DNA of 64,000 bases from JAIBJN01 sp963748205 (GCA_963748205.1 CAVVIB010000012.1:62001-126000); one strand, 5' to 3'; positions 37,115-46,022 are shown, numbered from the stretch's first letter. Program-made: numbers and translations. The notes: generated from the sequence alone by a model not told the origin.

Positions 37115-38962
37115 ATGGAGTTCGAAGAGCTTCAACCACTCCGTAGAGCGGGGACGGGCGACGGTGAGGAGTCGCCGGGGATCGAGCCGAAGTACCCACC
37201 GGGTGCGGGCATCCCGGAGAACCGCATCGCGCACTTCGTCGCCGAGCTGCTCGAGACCACCGGCCTGATTCCGCTCGACCGGCTCGCGGGCGCGCGCTCG
37301 CGCGCGGGCGCCGGCTCGCTCGCCAAGGCGATCATGGAAGAGGCGCCCGTGGATTCCGCGGAGCTGCTCATCCCCGGCCAGCGCATCAGCGCGCCGACCG
37401 CGACCGAGAAGGCCAAGGAGATCGCGGAGCGGCATCACCTCCCGTGGATCGACCTGGGAGCCGTGGGCGTCCAGAAGGTCGCCGCCGAATCGATTCCGCC
37501 GCACGTGCTCGAGCGCGCCGGCGCCGTGCCGTACCAGGTCTCGGGCGACAAGCTCCGCATCGCGGTCTCCGACCCGACGAACGTGCAGGCGATCGACGAG
37601 CTGCGCCTGGCGACGCGCTTCACGCTCGAGATCGCCGTCGCGGCGGAAGAGGAGATCGAGCTCGAGCTCAAGCGCCTCAATGCCGCCAAGGACGCGTGGG
37701 AGCGCGCCGCGCTCGTCGAGGAAGAGTTCGACATCGGCACCGACGAGGAGGAGGACGGCGACGACCTCGAGGCCGACGACGGCGTCTCCGACGCCCCGCT
37801 CGTCCGCCTCGTGAACTCGATCATTCTCCAGGCGGCCGAGGACGGGGCCAGCGACGTCCACTTCGACCCCCAGGACGACGCGCTCGTCGTGCGGCTCCGC
37901 GTGGACGGCGTGCTCCACGAGGTGCAGCGGATCCCGAAGCGCCTCGCGGCGGGCGTCACGACCCGCCTGAAGGTGCTCGCGAAGCTCGACATCGCCGAGC
38001 GCCGTAAGCCGCAGGACGGCCGCATCTCGTTGAACGCCAAGGCCGCCGGGCGCCTGCTCGACATCCGTGTCGCGGTGCTGCCGACGGTCGAGGGCGAGGG
38101 AGTCGTCATGCGCCTCCTCGACAAGTCGAAGCGCCCGCCGACCCTCGCCGAGCTCGGCCTCTCCGAGGACATGCGCAAGATCTTCGAGGAGATCGTCGTC
38201 AAGCCGACCGGCGCCCTCCTCGTCACGGGGCCCACCGGCTCCGGTAAGTCGACGACGCTCTACGCGTCGCTGAACGAGATCAATCGCTCCGAGATCAACA
38301 TCATCACGGTCGAGGACCCGGTCGAGTACCGCCTCGCCGGGCTCAACCAGGTGCAGGTGAACATGCGCGCGGGGATGACGTTCTCCGCGGCGCTGCGCTC
38401 CATCCTCCGCTCCGACCCCGACGTGGTGATGGTCGGAGAGGTCCGCGACGCAGAGACGGCCAAGATGGCGATCGAGGCCGCCCTCACCGGTCACTTCGTC
38501 CTTTCGACGCTGCACACGAACGACGCCCCGAGCGCGCTCACGCGGCTCAACGAGATGGGCGTCGAGCCGTTCCTCACGGGGTCGGCCGTGACCGCCGTGC
38601 TCGCCCAGCGCCTCGCGCGCAAGCTCTGCACGCACTGCTGCGAGATGTACATGGCCACGCGGGAGGAGATGCTCGAGGCGCGCTTCACGCCCGAGCAGGC
38701 CGCCTCGGCCGACGGCGTCGGGCTCTACCGCAAGCGCGGCTGCCCGCGCTGCAACCAGACCGGCTACAAGGGCCGGATCGGCATCTACCAGCTCATGGTC
38801 ATGAACGAGGAGGTCAGCCGCCTCGCCGCCCAGCACGCAAGCCGTGAGGAGCTCGAGCGCGCCGCTCTCGAGACCGGCATGAAGTCCCTCTGGGAGGACG
38901 GCCTGGCCAAGGTCGTCTCGGGCCTGACCTCCCTCGAGGAGCTGGCCCGCGTGCTCGTCTAG
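37115..38962 (+). CDS. pilB: PilB-type pilus assembly ATPase
   Basis: Extension motor of the pilus, 615 residues. The N-terminal GspE/MshEN-type domain is seen in SIPPHVLERAGAVPYQVSG and LRIAVSDPTNVQAIDELR. The ATPase core has Walker A GPTGSGKST, the Asp box ITVEDPVEYRL, Walker B DVVMVGEVRDAET and the His box LSTLHTNDAPSA. A zinc-binding tetracysteine is split as CTHCCEM and CPRCNQTGYKG. The acidic linker (DEEEDGDDLEADDG) between the domains is longer than usual. The gene converges on the VWA gene with an 18-bp gap. Confidence 0.95.
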   Translation: MEFEELQPLRRAGTGDGEESPGIEPKYPPGAGIPENRIAHFVAELLETTGLIPLDRLAGARSRAGAGSLAKAIMEEAPVDSAELLIPGQRISAPTATEKAKEIAERHHLPWIDLGAVGVQKVAAESIPPHVLERAGAVPYQVSGDKLRIAVSDPTNVQAIDELRLATRFTLEIAVAAEEEIELELKRLNAAKDAWERAALVEEEFDIGTDEEEDGDDLEADDGVSDAPLVRLVNSIILQAAEDGASDVHFDPQDDALVVRLRVDGVLHEVQRIPKRLAAGVTTRLKVLAKLDIAERRKPQDGRISLNAKAAGRLLDIRVAVLPTVEGEGVVMRLLDKSKRPPTLAELGLSEDMRKIFEEIVVKPTGALLVTGPTGSGKSTTLYASLNEINRSEINIITVEDPVEYRLAGLNQVQVNMRAGMTFSAALRSILRSDPDVVMVGEVRDAETAKMAIEAALTGHFVLSTLHTNDAPSALTRLNEMGVEPFLTGSAVTAVLAQRLARKLCTHCCEMYMATREEMLEARFTPEQAASADGVGLYRKRGCPRCNQTGYKGRIGIYQLMVMNEEVSRLAAQHASREELERAALETGMKSLWEDGLAKVVSGLTSLEELARVLV

Positions 38963-38980
38963 TCGCGCGGGGTCGCGCGC

Positions 38981-40201
38981 CTAGAGCGAGTCGTCCGGGA
39001 TGATGCGCGTCCCGCCGATCTCTGCCGCGATCTCGGTGTAGATCCGCGTCAGGTCGCCGGGGTTCGGCTGGTTGAAGAAGGTCTCGATGTTCGTGGCCAT
39101 CTGCTGCAGTGCCGAGTACGCGGTGATCGTGGGGGACTCGAGCGCGCCGGTGTAGGACTGGCACCGGTTGGCGCCGCCGCCGAGGGCGTCGAGGTCGTAG
39201 CCGATGGTGTAGATCAGCGTCCCGGCTGTCTTGGCGGTTGCCGCCGAGGCGACGCCCTGCCCGCACGGCCGGCGCCGGTAAGGGGACGTCGAGGAGTAGT
39301 ACGTCGGGCCGGTGTTCGCGGCACCGTCGGAGAACATGATGATCACGTTCTGGACGCCCGGTCGCGCGCGCGAGCTGTTGAGCTCGGACTGTGCGTGCTC
39401 GATCGCGTTCGCGTACGCCGTCGTCCCGCCGCCCTTCTGGCAGTTGATCGTCGAGACGAGGCGCGACGCGGTGTTCAGGTTGTCGCCGATCTTGTAGTCG
39501 TTCGAGAGCTGGACGACGTTGTAGACGGCGCTCGTCGAGTTGTAGTTGGCCTCGGCGGGCGTGTTGCAGCGGTTACCGCTGCTCGTCGCCGGCGGGAACA
39601 CCGTGAGGCCGATCTTGTGCATCGCCGGGTCCATGTACTGGACGAACTCGAGCAGGCCGGCGCGCGCGTTCTGAAGGTCGGGGCAGCCGGACTGGCTGTT
39701 GCCGTTCGAGTCCTGGCACATCGAGCCCGTGCGGTCGAGGACCAGCATGATGTCCAGCGGCCTCGAGGAGCACGGTGAGCACGCCGTCGCCTTGGCGCGG
39801 ATCGTGAACTCGTCGATGCCCAGCACGCGCGCAAAGAGAGTGGGGACCTTGGTGGTCTGTTCCACCACCACGGTGTTCACGGGGCTGCACGGCGCGAACG
39901 AGAGGCACTTCGTGGTGACGTTCGTCGTGACGGGCGGAAGCTTGTTGTTGTCGTTGCGCGCGCCGTCACGGCCGCTGTAGTTCGCGGCGAAGGTCTCGGC
40001 AGCCGCCTGGTCGGGCAGCTCCAGCGCGCCCGCGGTCGCCGCCGCGTCTGCGGAGGCCTGCAGGTGCCGCTTGATCAGGTACGCGCGCCCGACGTCGACG
40101 ACGAGGGCTGCGGCGCCCAGAAGGACGACCAGGACGACGACAAGCAGGACAACGACCTGTCCTCGCTCGCTGTGCCGCAGGAGCGTGATTCGTGTCGGCA
40201 T
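38981..40201 (-). CDS. TadG-like pilus-associated protein with a von Willebrand factor A domain
   Basis: 406 residues. The N-terminus is a TadE/TadG-type membrane helix (GQVVVLLVVVLVVLLGAAALV) following a short basic leader, then ASADAAATAGALELP, the usual continuation. The vWA domain has the metal-ion-dependent adhesion site in MLVLDRTGSM, with further residues in IIMFSDGAANTG. Several cysteines (CSPCSS, CQDSNGNSQSGC) may form disulfides. Predicted to be a surface adhesin assembled with or near the pilus. Starts at ATG 40201 with GGAGCGG before it. Confidence 0.85.
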   Translation of the reverse strand: MPTRITLLRHSERGQVVVLLVVVLVVLLGAAALVVDVGRAYLIKRHLQASADAAATAGALELPDQAAAETFAANYSGRDGARNDNNKLPPVTTNVTTKCLSFAPCSPVNTVVVEQTTKVPTLFARVLGIDEFTIRAKATACSPCSSRPLDIMLVLDRTGSMCQDSNGNSQSGCPDLQNARAGLLEFVQYMDPAMHKIGLTVFPPATSSGNRCNTPAEANYNSTSAVYNVVQLSNDYKIGDNLNTASRLVSTINCQKGGGTTAYANAIEHAQSELNSSRARPGVQNVIIMFSDGAANTGPTYYSSTSPYRRRPCGQGVASAATAKTAGTLIYTIGYDLDALGGGANRCQSYTGALESPTITAYSALQQMATNIETFFNQPNPGDLTRIYTEIAAEIGGTRIIPDDSL

Positions 40202-40284
40202 GTTTTCCGCTCCTGTTCCAGTTCCTGGAACGTTCGGGGGTCCTGCTCTACCGTCGAACTGTGGCCTGCGGACGCGTTTTGGGA

Positions 40285-40303
40285 AGCCCCCGATGAGGGG
40301 ATT
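40285..40303. promoter_or_regulatory. ATCCCC/GGGGAT-type inverted repeat upstream of the VWA gene
   Basis: On the minus strand AATCCCC, 4-5 bp, then GGGGGCTT. It is a near-match to the perfect repeats at 37067 and 42032 and lies about 85 bp before the VWA start. No GCCGATA box was found below it. Confidence 0.35.
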
Positions 40304-40317
40304 CGCCCCGTACGCGG

Positions 40318-40584
40318 CTACGTGACGTCGCAGCCCAGGTACTCGAGGACCGTGACCGTCTCCCGGATGAAGGTGTCGGCGTCGTCGCGCGTGTCGAAGC
40401 GGTACGGCCCGGGCCTGAGTGGCTCGACCCGGATGCCGCCGAAGGGGTACACCTCGCACTCGACGAGGTAGCCGTCGGGGTTCTCGACGTAGCGCATGCG
40501 CACGACCTCGCGGTTGTCCTTACGCGCGGAGCGCAGCGCGAGCTCCTGCGGGGCGCCGTCGGTCGCGCGCGCCGCCTCGCTCAT
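40318..40584 (-). CDS. Small hypothetical protein coupled to the thioredoxin-fold gene
   Basis: 88 residues with alternating beta strands (VVRMRYVENPDGYLVECEVY, then GGIRVEPLRPGPYRF) and a C-terminal helix ADTFIRETVTVLEYLGC. No membrane segment. Its ATG overlaps the stop of the upstream thioredoxin-fold gene by 4 bp, so they are co-translated. Function unknown; location suggests a pilus-related role. Confidence 0.7.
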   Translation of the reverse strand: MSEAARATDGAPQELALRSARKDNREVVRMRYVENPDGYLVECEVYPFGGIRVEPLRPGPYRFDTRDDADTFIRETVTVLEYLGCDVT

Positions 40585-41471
40585 CGGCGGGCGTTGGTGA
40601 CGGCCTGGGCGATCGTGACACGATCGACGGGGCCCTCGAAGTGCGACTTGAGCTTCGGCCCGCGCACGAAGACGAGCGTCGCCGGCGTGTTGAGCACCTC
40701 GTAGCCGATCGCCAGCGCGGCCACCTGGGCCTCGCGCTTGACGTTGACGGCCACAAAGCCTGCGCCTGAGTCGAGCGCGGCCGCGCGCGCCTCGGCGACG
40801 GCAATGGCGTCGACCCTCGACTTGGGGGCGTAGAAGACCACCACGACCGTGCGGTAGCGAAGGAGCATCCACTCGAGGCTGTCCGTGCCCCTGGCGCTCC
40901 GGAGATATTTCGCCGCGTCGGTGGCGCACACGGTGGCGCCGAGCTTGCGGAAGGTCTTCGCGGGCTTGCCGACGATCTCCGGGACGGTTTCGAGAAGGTC
41001 GATCGCGCTCACGTAGTTGCGAGACTTGAACGCCTTGTGCGCTCGGCGGAAGGCGATTGCGGCCCGCGTATACCGGTCCTGCAGGTCGAGAACCATTTCC
41101 CTTCGGTTCTTCGGCCAGCCGAGGGCCTTCAGTTGCGGGTTGAAGAAGCGGAAGTACTTGTCGATCCGGTTGAACGTCTGCGCGATCATCTTGCGCGTCT
41201 GGATCTCGCCGATGACCTGGCCTTCGAGCCCGGCCTTCCGGCAGAGCTCGTTGGCGCCGGTGGCCCAGGCCTCGGCCGTCACGGGGCCGGGCTTCGGAGT
41301 CTTCCCGGGCGCGGCCGGTGCGGCGGGCGCTGCCGGCGCCGTCGTCGTGACGGGCGCAGCCACCGGGTCGGGCCCGGGGGCGCCGCCCATCGCATAAGCG
41401 CCGAACCCTGCGCCGAGGAGGCCCAGGACCGCGACGGGGATGAGCACGTTGAGGCGAAGCTGTTGCCGCAT
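40581..41471 (-). CDS. Membrane-anchored thioredoxin-fold protein without a CxxC site
   Basis: 296 residues: an N-terminal anchor (LNVLIPVAVLGLLGAGFGAYA), an Ala/Pro linker, a helical domain (about residues 70-180, with ELCRKAGLEGQVIGEI), and a C-terminal thioredoxin-like domain (VVVVFYAPKSRVDAIAVAEA, then VLNTPATLVFVRG with the cis-Pro). The CxxC redox site is replaced by PKSR, so it cannot act as a normal thiol oxidoreductase. It is transcribed from its own sigma-28-like promoter downstream of pilA. Confidence 0.8.
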   Translation of the reverse strand: MRQQLRLNVLIPVAVLGLLGAGFGAYAMGGAPGPDPVAAPVTTTAPAAPAAPAAPGKTPKPGPVTAEAWATGANELCRKAGLEGQVIGEIQTRKMIAQTFNRIDKYFRFFNPQLKALGWPKNRREMVLDLQDRYTRAAIAFRRAHKAFKSRNYVSAIDLLETVPEIVGKPAKTFRKLGATVCATDAAKYLRSARGTDSLEWMLLRYRTVVVVFYAPKSRVDAIAVAEARAAALDSGAGFVAVNVKREAQVAALAIGYEVLNTPATLVFVRGPKLKSHFEGPVDRVTIAQAVTNARR

Positions 41472-41481
41472 TCCACGTTCC

Positions 41482-41508
41482 CTATCGGCAGTAGGGCACG
41501 AGTGCTTA
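41482..41508 (-). promoter_or_regulatory. Sigma-28-like promoter of the thioredoxin-fold gene
   Basis: Minus strand: TAAGCACT at 41508-41501, exact 11-bp spacer, GCCGATAG at 41489-41482, 10 bp before ATG 41471. It lies just beyond the pilA terminator, so this gene is transcribed separately from pilA. Confidence 0.65.
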
Positions 41509-41513
41509 AGAAG

Positions 41514-41539
41514 AAAGGGCGCGGTTTCCCGCGCCCTTT
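41514..41539. terminator. Terminator after pilA
   Basis: AAAGGGCGCGG at 41514-41524 pairs perfectly with CCGCGCCCTTT at 41529-41539 around TTTC. It works in both directions in form and lies 22 bp beyond the pilA stop. Confidence 0.85.
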
Positions 41540-41561
41540 CTCGAACATGCTCCGAGCCTGT

Positions 41562-41954
41562 CTAGCAGGCGCCGGTGACGATGTCTCCAGCCGGGCCGCC
41601 CTTCTTGAAAACGGCCTGACCGACGGTGCTCTGGATGCAGTACGACCCAGCCGTCGCGCGGACGATCTGGACGTTCTTGATGCCGGCGTCGTAGTCCGAC
41701 TTCAGAACGGCGGACGTGAGTCCGACGTAGCCGCTCGCGGTGTGGTCGGCGTAGTACGCCTCGACACCCGGGATGGCCGCGCGAACGTTCGCCTGGGCCG
41801 CCGACCGCTCCGCGCGGGCGCGGAAGCTGAGGTACGACGGAATGGCGATAGCAAGCAGGATTCCGATGATGATGATCACGACCAAGAGCTCGATAAGGGT
41901 GAAACCACCCTCCTTCTCCGAGACGGTGATCCGGTTCCTGAGCCTCTGAATCAT
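41562..41954 (-). CDS. pilA: Major type IV pilin PilA
   Basis: 130 residues. Leader MIQRLRNRITVSEKEGG is cut after Gly, giving mature FTLIELLVVIIIIGILLAIA with Glu5. The mature helix continues as IPSYLSFRARAERSAAQANV. Two cysteines near the C-terminus (SYCIQ and TGAC) form the usual D-region disulfide. The GAAGGAG ribosome site and its own terminator (41514) make it a single-gene unit, as expected for the abundant subunit. Substrate of PilD. Confidence 0.93.
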   Translation of the reverse strand: MIQRLRNRITVSEKEGGFTLIELLVVIIIIGILLAIAIPSYLSFRARAERSAAQANVRAAIPGVEAYYADHTASGYVGLTSAVLKSDYDAGIKNVQIVRATAGSYCIQSTVGQAVFKKGGPAGDIVTGAC

Positions 41955-42006
41955 GTGCGAACTCCTTCCTTGAACAATGCGTAAGCGTGCAGTGGCTCAA
42001 GGCGAG

Positions 42007-42014
42007 GTATCGAC
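42007..42014 (-). promoter_or_regulatory. Possible -10 box of pilA
   Basis: Minus-strand GTCGATAC differs from GCCGATAA at two positions and lies about 52 bp before the pilA ATG. No -35 match; the AATCCC...GGGATT inverted repeat lies 17 bp further upstream and could recruit an activator. Confidence 0.3.
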
Positions 42015-42031
42015 AGTTGAAGGCCCGATGG

Positions 42032-42052
42032 AATCCCCCCAGTTGAGGGATT
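42032..42052. promoter_or_regulatory. Inverted repeat between pilA and pilT2 (possible operator)
   Basis: AATCCC at 42032-42037 and GGGATT at 42047-42052 are exact reverse complements, with more C and A between. It lies between the divergent pilA and pilT2 promoters, and matches the perfect repeat before pilB in its core. Confidence 0.5.
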
Positions 42053-42064
42053 TTCTACCCCCCT

Positions 42065-42091
42065 TTAGTGAAGCGGGTTCCCTGCCGATAG
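42065..42091 (+). promoter_or_regulatory. Sigma-28-like promoter of the pilT2-pilMNO operon
   Basis: TTAGTGAA at 42065-42072, 11-bp spacer, GCCGATAG at 42084-42091, 18 bp before ATG 42110. A CCCCCC run lies at 42058-42063, similar to the arrangement at pilT1. Confidence 0.55.
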
Positions 42092-42109
42092 CTGCCGACG
42101 GGAGGACCC

Positions 42110-43361
42110 ATGGAACCAACCTTGCAATCGAGCCCAGAACCCATTCAGCCGCCTGCGTCCGAGCCGGCTCAGGAGGCGCACGCGAGCGCGCCCGAGGCTG
42201 CACCCGCGGCCCCGCCGCCGCGCCGTGCGGCGACCTCGATCGACGACCTGCTCGAGCAGGTCGTGGTTCGCGGCGCCTCTGACCTCCACGTCACGGTCGG
42301 CTCCGAGCCGGTCATCCGCGTCAACGGCGGCCTCGAGCGCCTGGACGAGTTCAGCCGGCTCATGCCGGACGACACGCAGCGGATGCTCTACCGGATCCTC
42401 TCCACGGAGCAGCAGAAGCACTTCGAGATCAAGCGCCAGATCGACATCTCGTACTCGATCCCGGGCCTCGCGCGCTTCCGCGTGAATGTCTACTTCCAGC
42501 GCGAGAGCCTCGGTGCCGCGTTCCGTCTCATCCCTGCCGAGCTGAAGACGCTCGAGCAGCTGAACCTTCCGCCCGTCCTGAAGGAGTTCACCTCGAAGCC
42601 GCGCGGGCTCGTCCTCGTCACCGGGCCGACCGGTTCCGGTAAGTCGACGACGCTCGCCGCGGTGATCGACGAGATCAACCGCACGCGCGACGACCACATC
42701 ATGACCATCGAGGACCCGATCGAGTTCCTCCACCGCCACAAGCGGTGCATCGTCAACCAGCGCGAGATCGGCCCCGACGCGACGAGCTTCGCCGAGGCGC
42801 TGCGCGGCGCGCTCCGCCAGGACCCCGACGTGATCCTCCTCGGCGAGATGCGCGACCTCGAGACGATCTCGACCGCGCTGACCGCGGCCGAGACGGGCCA
42901 CCTCGTCTTCGCCACCCTGCACACGCAGGACGCGCCCTCCACGGTCGACCGCCTCATCGACGTCTTCCCCGCCGCCCAGCAGGAGCAGGTGCGCGTGCAG
43001 ATCGCCGGCACGCTCGTCGGAATCGTCACGCAGACGCTGCTTCCCACGATCGGACGGCCGCGGCCGTGTGGCCGCGCTCGAGGTGCTCCTGCCCGACGAC
43101 GCCGTGCGGAACCTCATCCGCCAGGCGAAGGTCGAGCAGATCTACTCGATCATGCAGACGAACACCGCGCGCGGGATGCAGACGCTCGAGCAGGCGATGC
43201 TCGAGCTCTGCCGCTCAGGGAAGATCTCGACCGATACCGCGCTCGGGCGCTCGAGCCGGCCCGACCAGCTCAAGAGCCTCCTGCAGCGCAACGGCCTCAT
43301 GCCCTCCGACGACCCCGCCGCCGCAGCCGCGGGTGGCAGCCTCCGGGTGGCGGGAGGCTAG
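42110..43361 (+). CDS. pilT: PilT-type pilus retraction ATPase, second copy (one frameshift)
   Basis: The N-terminal 45 residues are a Pro/Ala/Glu-rich extension not found in the first copy. Then comes TSIDDLLEQVVVRGASDLHV, Walker A GPTGSGKST, Asp box IMTIEDPIEFLH, Walker B DVILLGEMRDLET and LVFATLHTQDAPSTVDR. Near 43058 the sequence has one extra G (ATCGGACGG where ATCGACGG would read on as IDGRGRVAALEVLLPD), so the C-terminal 97 residues lie in the next frame. ATG 42110 has GGGAGG before it. It heads the pilM-N-O operon. Confidence 0.9.
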
Positions 43362-43364
43362 GCG

Positions 43365-44438
43365 ATGGGCAAGCAGGTCGTCGGACTGAAGCTCGGCGCG
43401 TCGCGGCTCAACGCCGCGTGCGTGACGGTGAACGGCTCCACGGAGGTCGTGCAGCTCGCGAGCTCGCCGCTGCCCCAGGGCCTGATCACCGGCGGCGAGG
43501 TCCGCCAGGTCGAGCCGCTGGGCGAGGAGCTCAAGGAGTTCTTCAAGCGGCACAAGCTGCCGAAGCGCAACGTCCGCATCGGCCTCGCCAACAACCGCAT
43601 CGGCGTCCGCACGATCGACATCAGCGGGATCGACGATCCCAAGCACCTGGCGAACGCCGTCCGCTTCCGCGCCCAGGAGGCGCTGCCGATCCCGATCGAC
43701 GAAGCGGTGCTCGACTTCCAGATCCTCTCCCAGACTCCCGCCGCAGAAGGGGTGCCGCCCTCGACGCGCGTGCTCCTCGTCGTCGCCTATCGCGACCTGA
43801 TCGCGGCGTACGTCGAGGCCTGCCGGCTCGCCGGCATCCGCCTTGCGGGCGTCGACCTGGAGGCCTTCGGGCTTCTCCGCGCGCTCACGACCCAGTTTGC
43901 GAACGAGCCGGGCGGCGGCACCGATCGCAGCGCCCTCGTGGCCGTCTCGATCGGCTCCGAGCGCAGCGTGCTCGCCGTGTCCGACGGCTACAGCTGCGAG
44001 TACACGCGCGTGCTCGAGTGGGGAGGCAACTCCTTGACCGACCAGGTCGCGCGCGCCCTCGAATGCGAGCTGGAGGAAGCCGAGCGGATCAAGGTCGGCC
44101 TGGGCCTCCAGGGTGACGAGGTCCCTTCGGGGCTCGCCCCCGAACGCGCCGTCAAGGCCCGTGAGGCCCTGCGCATCGGGCTCCAGGGCTTCGGCCGCGA
44201 GCTCGTCTCCTCGCTTCAGTTCTACCAGGGCCAGCCGGACTCGCTGGGCATCCGCGAGCTCGTGCTCGCCGGCGGTACCGCGCAGCTCACCGGGCTCGCG
44301 GCCGACCTCCAGCAGCTGGTGGGCGTCCCCGTGCGCGTGGGCGACGCGCTCGCCGGTGTGACCGTCGGCCGCAAGCTCAAGGGCGATGCGCCCAACCCGT
44401 CCTTCGCAGTCCCGATCGGCCTGGGGATGGCCGTCTAG
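43365..44438 (+). CDS. pilM: PilM, actin-like pilus scaffold protein
   Basis: 357 residues with the FtsA/actin-like fold of PilM. The nucleotide-binding phosphate loop is VVGLKLGASRLNAACV and the second is ALVAVSIGSERSVLAV. The adenosine loop is LVLAGGTAQLTGLAADL. It binds the N-terminal tail of PilN at the inner face of the membrane and links to the motor ATPases. It starts 3 bp after the pilT2 stop and is followed 2 bp later by pilN. Confidence 0.93.
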   Translation: MGKQVVGLKLGASRLNAACVTVNGSTEVVQLASSPLPQGLITGGEVRQVEPLGEELKEFFKRHKLPKRNVRIGLANNRIGVRTIDISGIDDPKHLANAVRFRAQEALPIPIDEAVLDFQILSQTPAAEGVPPSTRVLLVVAYRDLIAAYVEACRLAGIRLAGVDLEAFGLLRALTTQFANEPGGGTDRSALVAVSIGSERSVLAVSDGYSCEYTRVLEWGGNSLTDQVARALECELEEAERIKVGLGLQGDEVPSGLAPERAVKAREALRIGLQGFGRELVSSLQFYQGQPDSLGIRELVLAGGTAQLTGLAADLQQLVGVPVRVGDALAGVTVGRKLKGDAPNPSFAVPIGLGMAV

Positions 44439-44440
44439 CG

Positions 44441-45331
44441 ATGCCGATCGACCTGAAGAAGGAGATCAAGCTCTCCGACCTCTTCCGCCGCGGCAGCGGG
44501 CCTGCGCCCGAGGACGCCGCCGGGGAGGAGGCGCCCAAGCCCGAGAAGGAAAAGAAGGAGCGCAAGAGCTTCTCGTTCTCCCGCGGGCCGAAGGAGCCGA
44601 AGGAGCCCAAGGCGCCCAAGGCGCCGAAGGAGCCGAAGGAGCCTCGCGCGCGCAAGGAGAAGAAGCAGAAGGCCGCGGTCGCCGCCAAGGCCGCGCCGCC
44701 GCCTCCCGCGGTGCCGCTCATGCGGGCCTTCAACCTGATGCCGCAGCAGGAGGCGGGCGAGAAGACGACGATCTCGCCTGCGCTCACCAAGGTCGCGATC
44801 GCCCTGCTCGGCGTTCTCGTGGTCGCAGGCCTCGGGTTCGCCTACATGACGTCCAGCGCAAGTGTGGCCGACAAGCGCGCCGAGGCCGACGACCGTCGAG
44901 CCGAGCTGGCGCAGCTCACGGCACAGATCGGGCCGGAGGCCGCCGACCCGTCGGCGTCGCTCGCCGGCGAGAGCCAGGCCCGGACGGCCGCGCTCGCCGA
45001 CGCGCTCGGCACCCGTGTGGCCTGGGATCGGATCCTGCGTGAGTTCTCGCTCGTCCTTCCGGACCCCGTCGTGCTCTTGAGCATCACCGCCAGCAGCGGA
45101 ACGTCCGGCTCTGCCGACCCTCTGAGCGGCGCTCCTGCCGGTGAGACGACGTTCAGGATCGAGGGAACCGCCGCCACGCAGGCAGCCGTCGCCCTGCTGC
45201 TCTCGCGGATGTCCGTCGTCCCCGAGTTCTCCGAGGTCCGCCTCGAGTCGAGCGCGCGGAACGCCGAAGAGGGTGGATACCAGTTCGTCATCGCGGCCAC
45301 GATCGCGCCCGAAGGGGAGATCCAGCAGTGA
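44441..45331 (+). CDS. pilN: PilN-like pilus assembly protein with a long basic N-terminal tail
   Basis: 296 residues. The cytoplasmic N-terminal tail of about 100 residues is rich in Lys/Pro/Glu with tandem KEP/KAP repeats (44590-44640), unlike classical PilN. The PilM-binding motif appears just before the membrane as AFNLMPQQEAGE. One helix follows (KVAIALLGVLVVAGLGFAYM), then a coiled coil and a ferredoxin-like domain (FRIEGTAATQAAVALLLSRM). It overlaps pilO by 4 bp. The length of the tail is the odd feature. Confidence 0.85.
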   Translation: MPIDLKKEIKLSDLFRRGSGPAPEDAAGEEAPKPEKEKKERKSFSFSRGPKEPKEPKAPKAPKEPKEPRARKEKKQKAAVAAKAAPPPPAVPLMRAFNLMPQQEAGEKTTISPALTKVAIALLGVLVVAGLGFAYMTSSASVADKRAEADDRRAELAQLTAQIGPEAADPSASLAGESQARTAALADALGTRVAWDRILREFSLVLPDPVVLLSITASSGTSGSADPLSGAPAGETTFRIEGTAATQAAVALLLSRMSVVPEFSEVRLESSARNAEEGGYQFVIAATIAPEGEIQQ

Positions 45332-46020
45332 AGAAGAAGCAGGTCCCGATCGCAGTCATCATCATCCCGGCGCTCCTGATCCTCGCCGCCGTCGGCTACT
45401 TCCTGCTGATCAAGCCGAAGCAGTCCGAGGCCTCGAAGATCTCGGACGAGATCGCAACGCTGGACACGCAGATCGAGGTCACGCGCGCCGCTCAGCGGCA
45501 GCCGGAGAAGGGCGACCCGAGCGCGATCAAGATCGCGGACCTCTTCAAGGTCACGCAGGCGATGCCCGACGACGACGACATGCCGGGGATCATCCTCGAG
45601 CTCAACGACGTCGCGGCCGCATCCGGAGTCGAGTTCGTCGCCATCGCGCCGCAGGGCGGATCGATCAGGTCCGGCTACAGCGCGCTCCCGATCAACCTCA
45701 CCTTCGAGGGGAACTACTTCGACCTCACCGACTTCCTCTTCCGTCTGCGCAACCTCGTTCGCGTCCGTGACGGCGAGCTCGGAGCGGACGGCCGGCTCTT
45801 CAACCTCGAGTCGCTGGCGATGGAGGAAGGGCCCGGAGGGTTCCCGGAGATCACCGCTGCGCTGACGGTCACCGCGTACGTCTACTCCACGACGCCGCCG
45901 GCTGCTGCGCCGACGACGCCCCCGACCGACACGACTCAGACCGGCGCCACCGACACGACGGCGACCACGACGGCCCCGACGGCCACGACTCCCGCCCCGG
46001 AGGGCGAGATCACTCCTTAG
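45328..46020 (+). CDS. pilO: PilO-like pilus assembly protein
   Basis: 230 residues. One N-terminal helix (VPIAVIIIPALLILAAVGYFL), a coiled coil (SEASKISDEIATLDTQIEV), then a ferredoxin-like domain (INLTFEGNYFDLTDFLFRL). The Thr/Pro-rich tail (residues about 190-230) is an extension. It forms the PilN-PilO ring around the pilus base. Its start overlaps the pilN stop. Confidence 0.88.
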   Translation: MKKKQVPIAVIIIPALLILAAVGYFLLIKPKQSEASKISDEIATLDTQIEVTRAAQRQPEKGDPSAIKIADLFKVTQAMPDDDDMPGIILELNDVAAASGVEFVAIAPQGGSIRSGYSALPINLTFEGNYFDLTDFLFRLRNLVRVRDGELGADGRLFNLESLAMEEGPGGFPEITAALTVTAYVYSTTPPAAAPTTPPTDTTQTGATDTTATTTAPTATTPAPEGEITP

Positions 46021-46022
46021 CC

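Noticed and set aside
41514..41539. Perfect palindrome near pilA considered as an operator
   Set aside because: Position after the pilA stop and flanking A/T runs fit a terminator better.
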